A stretch of 10,793 nt of DNA from Betaproteobacteria bacterium (GCA_029865405.1 JAOUGZ010000056.1:1-10793); one strand, 5' to 3'; counted from the stretch's first letter, positions 1 through 6,335 are shown. The notes: generated by a model from the sequence alone, not told the origin. Numbers and translations are program-made.

Positions 1-1
1 A

Positions 2-283
2 GGGCGGGAAGAACGAGGTCGTCGCGCATACCAGCGCTTCGTGCAGAGCGCGCTAGCGCCCTCCCTTCCAGATCAGAGCGGCGTGCGCCAGGCAGTTTTC
101 TCGAATCGCTCGACCGGTGGCGCTGGCCCAGGGGCTCGAATCGAAGCCGCAATCGCGGCCGCAAAAGAGGCCCGCCCGCATACCGCCGACACCCATGCCC
201 GCGAAAGGGGGCTCACCGCAAGCTCGCGCGGCTGTTTGACGAGTCCTACGGGAGACGGCCCTAGGGGGCCTGCCTGGGCGTGA
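2..283 (+). pseudogene. Possible 3' remnant of a REP-associated (Y1) transposase-like gene
   Basis: A frame open from the left edge to the TGA at 281-283 begins with residues GREERGRRAYQRFVQSAL. The segment RRAYQRFV resembles the C-terminal region of Y1 / REP-associated tyrosine transposases, which often carry an (R/A)-A-Y-x-x-F-V pattern there. After about residue 25 the translation becomes low-complexity and Arg/Ala/Gly-rich and looks non-coding, so any real gene may end in another frame or be broken. None of the catalytic parts (HUH motif, Tyr) are inside the window. This is recollection of a family pattern over about 15 residues only. It may equally be a chance frame in GC-rich DNA. I see no other gene in 1-302. 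Confidence 0.2.
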
Positions 284-302
284 ATACCTCAGGGGAACTG
301 CG

Positions 303-1685
303 ATGATCGACTCGAGCCTTTTCGCCCGACTGAAAGCGGCGCTGCCCGCCGACGCGCTGGTCGCGGGCGACGGCCTCGCGGGGCGCACCGAGGACTGGAT
401 GCACCTGCAACCGATTCGCGCGAGGCTGCTGCTCCGCCCGGCGAGCACGGGCGAGGTCTCCGCCGCACTGGCGCTGTGCCAAGCCGCCGGCCAGCCGGTG
501 ATCACGCATGGCGGGCTCACCGGCCTCGTGCACGGTACCGATACCACGCCGGCCGACGTGGTGCTGTCGCTGGAGCGAATGCGCAAGATCGAGTCGATCG
601 ACCCGCTGCAGCGCGTGGCGGTGGTCGAGGCCGGCGTCACGCTGCAGCAGCTGCAGGAAGCGGCCGACGAACAGGGATTGGCGTTCCCGCTGGACCTGGG
701 TGCGCGCGGGAGCGCCACGCTGGGCGGCAACGCCTCGACCAACGCCGGCGGCAACCGCGTGCTGCGCTTCGGCATGACGCGCGAGATGGTGCTGGGCCTG
801 GAGGTGGTCCTCGCCGACGGCACCGTGGTCCCGGCGATGAACCGGCTGATCAAGAACAACTCGGGCTACGACCTCAAGCAGATCTTCATCGGCGCCGAGG
901 GCACGCTGGGCGTGATCACGCGGCTCGTGCTGCGGCTGCGCGAGAAGCCCTCGCGCCAGGACGTCGCCTTCGCCGCGGTGCCCGGCTTCGATGCCTTGGC
1001 CGCGCTGCTCAAGCATATGGATCGCTCGCTCGGCGGCGGACTGTCGGCGTTCGAGGTGATGTGGCCGGACTTCTACGAGCTGGTCACCACGCCGCCGGCC
1101 AACGGGCGCCCCCCGGTGCCGCAGGGTTCGCCCTTCTATGTGCTCATCGAATCGATGGGCGGCGAATCCACGGCAGATACCGGGCGGTTCCAGTCCGCGC
1201 TCGAGAAGGCGGTGGAAGACGGATTGGTTGCCGACGCCGTGGTCGCGCAGTCGCAGGCCGAAGTCGCCGCGATCTGGGCGCTGCGCGACGACGTCATGCA
1301 GACGGCGCGCTGGGGCCTGCCGTTCACGTTCGACGTGTCGCTGCCCATCGCCGACATGGCGGCCTACGTCGATCGCGTCAAGGCCCGCCTGCGGGCGAAC
1401 TGGCCGAGCGTGCGCGCCTTCGTGTTCGGGCATATGGGCGACGGCAACCTGCACCTGGTCATCAGCCCCGACGGCCTGCCCGCAGATGCGCGGGCCGCGC
1501 TTGAGCGCATCGTCTACGCACCGCTGCAAGCGCTTGGCGGGTCGATCTCCGCCGAGCATGGCATCGGGCTGGAGAAGAAGGCCTGGCTGCCGATCTCGCG
1601 CAGCCCGGCCGAGATCGCGCTGATGCGCACGCTCAAGCAGGCGCTCGACCCGAGGGGCATCCTGAATCCCGGGCGCGTGGTCTGA
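303..1685 (+). CDS. FAD-binding 2-hydroxyacid dehydrogenase, GlcD / D-2-hydroxyglutarate or D-lactate dehydrogenase type
   Basis: This 460-residue flavoprotein belongs to the FAD-linked oxidase (PCMH-type) family, which oxidises 2-hydroxyacids such as glycolate, D-lactate or D-2-hydroxyglutarate to 2-oxoacids. The FAD-binding domain spans about residues 38-215. It shows THGGLTGLVHG (68-78) in the pyrophosphate-binding position and the glycine-rich GSATLGGNASTNAGG (136-150), followed by RFGMTREMVLGLEV. The C-terminal FAD-oxidase domain (about 215-458) carries FGHMGDGNLHL (375-385), whose His is a metal/substrate ligand in family members, and SAEHGIG (416-422). The length is normal for single-domain GlcD or DLD-type proteins. 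The ATG at 303 is preceded by AGGGGA with a 6-base spacer. No GlcE or GlcF partner lies next to it, so it is more likely a stand-alone dehydrogenase than a glycolate oxidase subunit. The exact substrate cannot be read from sequence. Confidence 0.93.
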   Translation: MIDSSLFARLKAALPADALVAGDGLAGRTEDWMHLQPIRARLLLRPASTGEVSAALALCQAAGQPVITHGGLTGLVHGTDTTPADVVLSLERMRKIESIDPLQRVAVVEAGVTLQQLQEAADEQGLAFPLDLGARGSATLGGNASTNAGGNRVLRFGMTREMVLGLEVVLADGTVVPAMNRLIKNNSGYDLKQIFIGAEGTLGVITRLVLRLREKPSRQDVAFAAVPGFDALAALLKHMDRSLGGGLSAFEVMWPDFYELVTTPPANGRPPVPQGSPFYVLIESMGGESTADTGRFQSALEKAVEDGLVADAVVAQSQAEVAAIWALRDDVMQTARWGLPFTFDVSLPIADMAAYVDRVKARLRANWPSVRAFVFGHMGDGNLHLVISPDGLPADARAALERIVYAPLQALGGSISAEHGIGLEKKAWLPISRSPAEIALMRTLKQALDPRGILNPGRVV

Positions 1686-1778
1686 GGCCGATCGATCGCT
1701 CAGCCGCCCGCAGGCCGCGCCTCCAGCGCATGGCGCGGCGAATGTCGCTCACGGGACGCCCCAGAAGGATGGGGAGGG

Positions 1779-1845
1779 GTGGGGAGAATCGTGATGCTCC
1801 CCGCATTGCCCATCTCTTCCGGCTCGCGGCCGGTGCCGGCAATGC
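1779..1845 (+). other. Two adjacent hairpins in the 278-bp gap after the FAD dehydrogenase
   Basis: The gap 1686-1963 contains no gene that I can support. It holds an inverted repeat GTGGGGAG (1779-1786) / CTCCCCGC (1797-1804), an 8-bp stem with one G-T wobble and a 10-base loop. A second, perfect 8-bp inverted repeat, GCATTGCC (1803-1810) / GGCAATGC (1838-1845), follows. The two structures share bases 1803-1804, so they compete slightly. Neither is followed by a T-run, so neither is a classical intrinsic terminator. They could be a Rho-associated 3' end, an mRNA-stabilising element, or nothing. Confidence 0.35.
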
Positions 1846-1963
1846 ACCATACCCCTCCTCTTTGCTTAGACTCGCGCCCGGCGGACAGTTCCCGGACGCG
1901 CGCCCGGGGCGGCGAGGCCGTCACTTGTAGGAACCGGGCGCCCTACCTACCATCCACACCACC

Positions 1964-2830
1964 ATGTCGAAAAAACACCGCCGCGCCGGACCCGCCCAGG
2001 ATCGCGCTCCACATCCGCTGGACAACTGGCTGCTCGGGCTCGCCCTCGCCGGCATCGCGCTGACGGCCTACCTGACCGCCATCGCGTGGTTCGGCGCCAG
2101 GCCGGCGTTCTGCGGGGCGGACTCCGACTGCGACCTCGTGCAGCAAAGCCGCTGGGCCACCCTGCTCGGGATGCCGATCGCGTTGTGGGGCCTTCTCACC
2201 TACGCGCTGCTCGCGCGGCTGCTGTGGCGCCTGCGCACCCACGCGGGCGCCTGGCGGCAGGCGTTGACCATCGCCAGCATCGGCGCCGCCGTGAGCTGGT
2301 ACCTCACCGCGGTCTCGGTGCTCGTCATCGAGGCGACCTGCGCCTGGTGCCTCGCTTCCTTCGGCATCGCGAACGCGCTGCTCGTGCTGCTGCTCGTGCG
2401 CAGGCCCGCGCAGATGCCCGAGAACGCGTGGCCCAGGTCGCTGCCGGTCCCGGTCGGCGCGTCCGCCGCGATCGTGCTGGCGTTGTTCCTGCACTTCAGC
2501 GGCTTTTTCGATCCGGCCACAGGGCCCGAGAAGCCGCACCTGAAGGCGCTGGCCATCCACCTGCGCGAATCCGGCGCGCGCTTCTACGGCGCGTACTGGT
2601 GCCCGAGCTGCCAGCAGCAGAAGGCCCTGTTCGAGGCCTCGGTCGAGCGCCTGCCCTACATCGAGTGCACGCCGGACGGGCGCAACGGCGTGCGCAACTT
2701 CGACTGCGTCGCGAACGACGTCAAGGACTATCCGACCTGGATCATCAATGGCCGCCGCCACACCGGGCTGCTTACGGTAGAGGGGCTGGCGGCGATGTCG
2801 GGGTTCAAGGGCGCCGCGCCCGCGCGCTGA
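1964..2830 (+). CDS. Vitamin K epoxide reductase family protein fused to a thioredoxin-like domain
   Basis: This 288-residue membrane protein has an N-terminal VKOR domain (about 20-147) and a C-terminal thioredoxin-like domain (about 190-280). Bacterial VKORs reoxidise periplasmic thiol-disulfide partners and pass electrons to quinone, replacing DsbB. The four VKOR cysteines are visible: the loop pair C50 and C56 and the active-site C126-A-W-C129. Ser62 and the GMPIALWGLLTY stretch (69-80) fit the family. Hydrophobic segments lie at about 22-42, 70-88, 104-124, 127-146 and 164-182, which would place the C-terminal domain in the periplasm. That domain has WCPSC (212-216), a CxxC redox site, plus C235 and C248 and a YPT segment (256-258) that supplies the cis-proline. 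The fusion resembles the cyanobacterial and plant arrangement. The ATG at 1964 has no clear Shine-Dalgarno. The gene converges with the Grx-DinB gene with only 7 bases between the two stop codons. Confidence 0.92.
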   Translation: MSKKHRRAGPAQDRAPHPLDNWLLGLALAGIALTAYLTAIAWFGARPAFCGADSDCDLVQQSRWATLLGMPIALWGLLTYALLARLLWRLRTHAGAWRQALTIASIGAAVSWYLTAVSVLVIEATCAWCLASFGIANALLVLLLVRRPAQMPENAWPRSLPVPVGASAAIVLALFLHFSGFFDPATGPEKPHLKALAIHLRESGARFYGAYWCPSCQQQKALFEASVERLPYIECTPDGRNGVRNFDCVANDVKDYPTWIINGRRHTGLLTVEGLAAMSGFKGAAPAR

Positions 2831-2837
2831 CCTGGCC

Positions 2838-3602
2838 TCAGCCCTCGTCCCAGATCCTGTCGGTGAGCGGCAGGTCGCGGATCTCGGCGGCGCCGAGCGG
2901 GCGCTCGGGCGCGACGCCGATCGACTCGAGCAGCGCGGCAAGCTGGCGCACGTGCTGCGCCGCGTGCCACACGGTGCGCTCGAGCATCTCGTGGCGGCTG
3001 GTGCCGCCGAAGTAGGTGTCGACGCGCTGCGTGAAGTCGGCGCCCGCGCTGCGCGCCCACCAGCGCGCGAAGCGCTCGCGCACCGCCTCGCCGAAGTCGG
3101 CGATCGACGCGCTCGTCCGCATGTCCTCGGGCGGCGGCGCCACCATCACCTCGTACTCGAGCCGCGTGCCCTTTTCCTCCATCTCGAGGAAGGCGACGGG
3201 AATCTGGAACACGTGGTGCGCGAGCACGCGCCACGAGCGCGGCCGGTTCGGCAGGACGTTCTCGAGCGCCGCGTCGGGCAGCTGGCGCACCAGGCGCGCC
3301 GCGGTGCCGAGCACCGCGTCGGCGCGCGCGGCGAGCGCCGCCGGGCCGAGCACCGGCGCGCCCGATTCTTTCAGGCCGAGGAAGGCGGTGACTTCGGAGA
3401 TGACCTGCGCGTAGACGAAGCGCCCGTCGCGCGCCACTACCGGCACCGAGCGCGCGCCCAGCGCGCGCAGCGCCGCCAGGCCCTCGGCGTCTTCGAGGAC
3501 GTTGACCGACTGGAACTCGATCCCACGGACCGAGAGATACTCCTTGAGCCGGAGACAGCTCGTTCAGTGCGGCTGCCAGTAGACCTGGATCGATGCGCTC
3601 AT
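2838..3602 (-). CDS. Glutaredoxin-DinB/YfiT fusion with in-frame TGA at the catalytic cysteine (candidate selenoprotein)
   Basis: Reading from ATG 3602 to TGA 2838 gives 254 residues in one frame, interrupted only by TGA at 3566-3564 (codon 13). Residues 1-77 form a glutaredoxin-like domain: IQVYWQPH, the TGA, then TSC (14-16), LKEYL and SVPVV (52-56) with the expected cis-Pro54. The normal motif would be CTSC, so the TGA replaces the nucleophilic first cysteine. If it is read as selenocysteine the site is UTSC. Residues about 85-254 form a DinB/YfiT-like four-helix domain with HH at 129-130 and H-A-A-Q-H (213-217), the usual three-histidine metal site. Known members of that superfamily are often thiol-dependent metalloenzymes. 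The sequence after the TGA shows no decay. A restart at GTG 3446 would delete most of the glutaredoxin domain. AAGG lies 8 bases before the ATG. The gene follows the MAPEG gene by 62 bases, possibly as an operon. The alternative is a recent TGC-to-TGA nonsense mutation or a sequencing error. Confidence 0.8.
3531..3566 (-). promoter_or_regulatory. SECIS-like hairpin immediately downstream of the in-frame TGA
   Basis: On the minus strand the TGA (3566-3564) is followed by an upper stem CTCC (3554-3551) / GGAG (3543-3540) closing a 7-base loop GGCTCAA. The stem can be extended by a T-A and a G-T pair across one bulged T. A lower stem CGAG (3562-3559) / CTCG (3534-3531) encloses it. The loop begins 13 bases after the TGA and its first two bases are G. 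Bacterial SECIS elements are short stem-loops inside the coding region just 3' of the UGA with a conserved G early in the loop. This one is a few bases closer to the UGA than in E. coli fdhF. The fit is suggestive but weak, because short hairpins are common in GC-rich DNA. Confidence 0.4.
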
Positions 3603-3664
3603 CGGGGTGCCTTGCGTGGGTGGAAGCGAAAGCATACTCCGCGGGCGCGGCGCCCGCCTCACCC

Positions 3665-4057
3665 TCACTTCACCACTTCCCAGAACAGGCCGGCGACGCA
3701 GACGAAGCCGAGCGTGTACACGATCGTGCGGATGTACGGCAGGCCGAGCCAGTACACGACCGCGTGCGCGACCCGCAGCCAGAAGAACGCCGCCGCCCAG
3801 AAGGCGGTCATCTCGTTCAGCTTGCCGGCGAGGTGCGCGATGATCACCAGCGCCGCGAACGGGGCGAACGACTCCACGGCGTTGAGGAAGACGCGATCGG
3901 CGCGCTTGCCCCACAGCGGCACGGGCCGCGGGGTCGGATCGAGGTAGTTCTGCGGCTTCAGCAGCCCGTTCGTCATCACCTGGCAGGCGACGTAGGGGAT
4001 CCAGAGCGCCGCGGTCAGCATCGCGGTGTAGGCAAGGTACGTGAGCTCGGTTTTCAT
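3665..4057 (-). CDS. MAPEG family integral membrane protein
   Basis: This 130-residue protein has four predicted membrane helices (about 5-27, 61-80, 83-104, 108-127). MAPEG proteins (membrane-associated proteins in eicosanoid and glutathione metabolism) include microsomal glutathione transferases, and many bacterial members have no assigned substrate. The family pattern is visible as R55-x3-N59-x2-E62 before FAPFAALV, then R95-x2-H98-x3-Y102 and YIRT around 108-111. I chose ATG 4057 because AAGGGAGG stands 4 bases upstream. The frame stays open to 4171, but that extension is Pro/Arg/His-rich and looks non-coding. It lies upstream of the Grx-DinB gene on the same strand. A glutathione-type enzyme beside a glutaredoxin-type protein suggests related thiol chemistry, which is inference only. 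Confidence 0.88.
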   Translation of the reverse strand: MKTELTYLAYTAMLTAALWIPYVACQVMTNGLLKPQNYLDPTPRPVPLWGKRADRVFLNAVESFAPFAALVIIAHLAGKLNEMTAFWAAAFFWLRVAHAVVYWLGLPYIRTIVYTLGFVCVAGLFWEVVK

Positions 4058-4179
4058 TGGGCCTCCCTTGAGCGACTGTCCATGAGGGGGTTCAGGACGG
4101 TGCCAACCTACGCCTGTCGCGCCTGCCGGGCAACGGGGACGGGTCGCGCGCGTCGCGCGGTGTTGCTGCAATAATCCGC

Positions 4180-4617
4180 ATGCGCATGGCGAAAACTGTT
4201 TGCCAATGGCTGTCAGCGGCGTTGATCGCGGCGGTCGTCTCGTGCCTCGCCCTGGTCGGCGTCTGGATCGCGTTCAAGGGGCTTCGTCTCGACCAGCGGC
4301 TGGGCGTGGACGAGGGCATCTGCCTGCTCGCGCTGCTGGCCGGCCCGGCGCTGATTCGCGTGATTCATCGCAGCATCGCCAGGTCGGCCTGGCTGCCGAT
4401 GGCGTCGCTGGCATTGGGCGCGATCCTCGGCGGGCTGGGCGCATGGCAGATCCTGCGCGCGAACGAGGCGATGGCCCGCCATGTGCCGTCCGGGCCCTTC
4501 TCTGGGATCGAGCATGTCTTCACCTGGGCGTTCGGGCTTCTGGCGGTGCTGGTGGCGGCGATCGCGGTGCTGGGCGGGGTATTGGCGCTCGCGTGCCGCG
4601 CGCCGCGCCGCGAATGA
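4180..4617 (+). CDS. Small four-helix membrane protein of unknown function
   Basis: I do not recognise this 145-residue product. It has four hydrophobic segments at about 11-31, 45-62, 71-91 and 113-138, short polar loops, and a basic tail ending APRRE. No catalytic or binding motif stands out. A loop around 94-110 (NEAMARHVPSGPFSGIE) is the only long polar stretch. The start may be ATG 4180 or ATG 4186. Neither has a Shine-Dalgarno, and the leader is short if the divergent region 4058-4179 holds the promoter. The frame has good GC-rich codon use and continues to a TGA at 4615-4617, which supports it as a real gene. It ends 61 bases before the SDR gene and could be co-transcribed with it. Confidence 0.65.
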   Translation: MRMAKTVCQWLSAALIAAVVSCLALVGVWIAFKGLRLDQRLGVDEGICLLALLAGPALIRVIHRSIARSAWLPMASLALGAILGGLGAWQILRANEAMARHVPSGPFSGIEHVFTWAFGLLAVLVAAIAVLGGVLALACRAPRRE

Positions 4618-4678
4618 CGGCTGCCCAGCGAAGCAGGCGAAGGGCTAACCTGTTGAAGATTCCAGAGGAGACGGCGGC

Positions 4679-5452
4679 ATGGATCTTGGACTGAAGGGCA
4701 AGTGCGCGCTCGTCACCGGCGCGACGCAGGGCATCGGCAAGGCCACGGCGTTGCTGCTGGCGCGCGAAGGCGCGCGCGTGGCGCTGGTGGCGCGCGGGCT
4801 GGAAGGATTGGAGCGTTGCGCGGGGGAGATCGAGGCGGCTGGGGGAGAGGCGCTGCCGCTGCAGGCGGATGTGACGAAGCTTGCGGATCTCGAGAAGGTG
4901 GTGAAGACGGTCGGCGAGCGCTGGGGCGGGCTCGAAATCCTGGTGAACAACGCCGGCACCTCGATGCGCGGCGAGTTCGAGAAGGTCGACGACGCCATGT
5001 GGCAGCAGGACATCGATCTCAAGCTGATGGCCGCGGTGCGGCTGTGCCGCCTCGTGCTGCCGCAGATGAAGAAGCGCGGCGGCGGGCGGATCGTGAATAT
5101 CACCACGGTCGGTGGCAAACAGCCCGGCGCGACGCAGATGCCTACGGCGGTGACGCGCGCCGCGGGGCTCGCGCTGACCAAGGCGCTATCGAAGGAATAC
5201 GCGGCGCACAACATCCTCGTCAACACCGTGTGCATCGGGCGCATCAAGGCGGGGCAGTGGGAGACGCGTGCGAAGCGCGAGGGCGTGGCGGTGGAGAAGC
5301 TCTACGACTCGATGCGCGCCGACATCCCGCTCGGGCGGGTCGGGGAGGCGGAAGAAGTGGCGAACGTGATCGCGTTCCTCGTTTCCGGGGCGGCGAGCTA
5401 CGTCACGGGGACGAGCGTGAACCTGGATGGCGGGATGTCGGGCGTTCTATGA
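4679..5452 (+). CDS. SDR-fold oxidoreductase lacking the canonical catalytic tetrad
   Basis: This 257-residue protein has a complete Rossmann fold of the short-chain dehydrogenase/reductase family. It has the cofactor motif TGATQGIG (13-20), D64 in LQADV, NNAG (90-93), and the C-terminal GTSVNLDGG of FabG-like SDRs. The usual active residues Asn-Ser-Tyr-Lys are replaced: by alignment of spacing with E. coli FabG (Ser138, Tyr151, Lys155), Ser becomes T143, Tyr becomes T156 and Lys becomes R160. The helix-4 Asn appears to be D113. The surrounding sequence is well preserved (ALTKALSKEYA, ILVNTVCIGRIK), so this looks like a distinct subfamily rather than decay. Such a protein may bind a nucleotide or substrate without standard dehydrogenase chemistry. 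A GAGGAGA ribosome site precedes ATG 4679. The RidA-like gene follows 9 bases after its stop. Confidence 0.9.
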   Translation: MDLGLKGKCALVTGATQGIGKATALLLAREGARVALVARGLEGLERCAGEIEAAGGEALPLQADVTKLADLEKVVKTVGERWGGLEILVNNAGTSMRGEFEKVDDAMWQQDIDLKLMAAVRLCRLVLPQMKKRGGGRIVNITTVGGKQPGATQMPTAVTRAAGLALTKALSKEYAAHNILVNTVCIGRIKAGQWETRAKREGVAVEKLYDSMRADIPLGRVGEAEEVANVIAFLVSGAASYVTGTSVNLDGGMSGVL

Positions 5453-5461
5453 GGAGGAGCC

Positions 5462-5860
5462 ATGCCGAGAACCAAGGTTGAAGTACCCAATGTCGCCGAG
5501 GCCGGTCCGGGTCTGTGGACCAACGGCATCCGCGCCGGGGATTTTCTCTACATCTCCGGCCAGGTGGCGAAGCCGTTCGACGGCGGCAAGGGGCTGGTGG
5601 GGAGCAATGAGTACGAGCAGGCGAAGCAGATCTTCGCGCGCATCCAGCGCATCTGCGAGGCCGCGGGCGGGAGCATGGCCGATGTGGTCAAGGTGACCAT
5701 CTTCCTGGTGGACATCACCAGGAACACCGAGGTGTGGAAGGCGCGGCGCGAGTTCTTCAGCGGGGATTTCCCGGCCTCGACGCTCGTCGAAGTGCGCTCG
5801 CTTGCGGGGAAGGAGACGCTGGTGGAGATCGAGGCGGTGGCGTACCTCGGTAAGAAGTAG
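5462..5860 (+). CDS. RidA/YjgF/UK114-like protein without the deaminase arginine
   Basis: This 132-residue protein has the normal length and fold signature of the Rid superfamily: FLYISGQV (28-35), VVKVTIFLVDI (75-85), FPASTLVEV (103-111) and VEIEAVA (121-127). True RidA enzymes hydrolyse reactive 2-aminoacrylate and related enamines and need an arginine in the FPARxxVEV motif (Arg105 in E. coli). Here that position is S106, so enamine deaminase activity is not expected. The protein fits the Arg-less Rid subfamilies, which usually sit in catabolic or biosynthetic gene clusters. Translation is probably coupled to the SDR gene: GAGGAGG overlaps or abuts the SDR stop, and ATG 5462 follows directly. 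Its partner role with the SDR is inferred from position only. Confidence 0.9.
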   Translation: MPRTKVEVPNVAEAGPGLWTNGIRAGDFLYISGQVAKPFDGGKGLVGSNEYEQAKQIFARIQRICEAAGGSMADVVKVTIFLVDITRNTEVWKARREFFSGDFPASTLVEVRSLAGKETLVEIEAVAYLGKK

Positions 5861-5861
5861 C

Positions 5862-6335
5862 GTGCAGCGCGCGCGTGCCTATGTCGGGCTGGCGGTGTTC
5901 GTCGGCCTCAACGTCGCGGTCTCGGCGCTTGGCGGCTGGATCACGTCGACCAGCGTCGGCACCTGGTACGCGGCGCTCGCCAAGCCCGCGTTCAACCCGC
6001 CCGACTGGATCTTCGCGCCGGTGTGGAGCGCGCTCTACCTGATGCTCGCGATCGCGGGCTGGCGCGCGTGGCGGCGCGGCGGCGGCGCCGCGCGCCGCGC
6101 GCTCACGGTCTACGCGGTGCAGCTCGTGCTCAATCTGTCGTGGTCGTTCGTGTTCTTCGGCGCGCGCCTGATCGGGCCGGCTTTGATCGTGATCGCGGCG
6201 CTGCTCGCGGCGATCGTGGTGAACGCGGCGCTGTTCTGGCGCCTGGACCGGCTGGCTGGGGCGCTGCTCGTGCCGTATGCCGCCTGGGTTTCGTTTGCCG
6301 CGGTGCTGAACGCGGCGCTGTGGCGGCTCAACTAG
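5862..6335 (+). CDS. tspO: TspO/MBR family membrane protein (tryptophan-rich sensory protein)
   Basis: This 157-residue protein has five membrane helices and the expected TspO signatures: WYAALAKPAFNPP (35-47), W49, FAPVWSALY (51-59), QLVLNLSWS (87-95), PYAAWVSFAAVLN (138-150) and W154. TspO homologues bind porphyrins and steroid-like ligands and are linked to tetrapyrrole handling and stress responses. The ligand in this organism is unknown. I place the start at GTG 5862, one base after the RidA-like stop, because it gives a normal family length with VQRARAYVGL leading into helix 1. The same frame stays open further upstream, but that part overlaps RidA and is Arg/Trp-rich. The spacing implies operon translation with SDR and RidA. 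Its last 8 bases overlap the end of the convergent GNAT gene. Confidence 0.92.
   Translation: MQRARAYVGLAVFVGLNVAVSALGGWITSTSVGTWYAALAKPAFNPPDWIFAPVWSALYLMLAIAGWRAWRRGGGAARRALTVYAVQLVLNLSWSFVFFGARLIGPALIVIAALLAAIVVNAALFWRLDRLAGALLVPYAAWVSFAAVLNAALWRLN

Noticed and set aside
261..1559. A 432-codon open frame on the minus strand opposite the FAD dehydrogenase
   Set aside because: Its composition is His/Arg/Gln-rich and low in complexity. The plus strand carries all motifs of the flavoprotein.
1779..1804. Intrinsic terminator after the FAD dehydrogenase
   Set aside because: The stem is plausible but no T-run follows it and it lies about 95 bases after the stop codon.
2838..3446. A separate DinB-only gene starting at GTG 3446
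   Set aside because: It would begin in the middle of a well-formed glutaredoxin domain, right at the cis-Pro motif, and has no ribosome site. The upstream frame is clearly coding back to ATG 3602.
3564..3914. A minus-strand frame ending at the TGA 3566-3564, as a separate small gene
   Set aside because: Its upstream part is the antisense of nothing recognisable, is Arg-rich and overlaps the MAPEG gene in another frame. Only its last 12 codons, from ATG 3602, are meaningful, as the start of Grx-DinB.
3665..4171. A longer MAPEG protein starting at 4171
   Set aside because: The extra 38 residues are Pro/Arg/His-rich, and a strong AAGGGAGG site marks ATG 4057.
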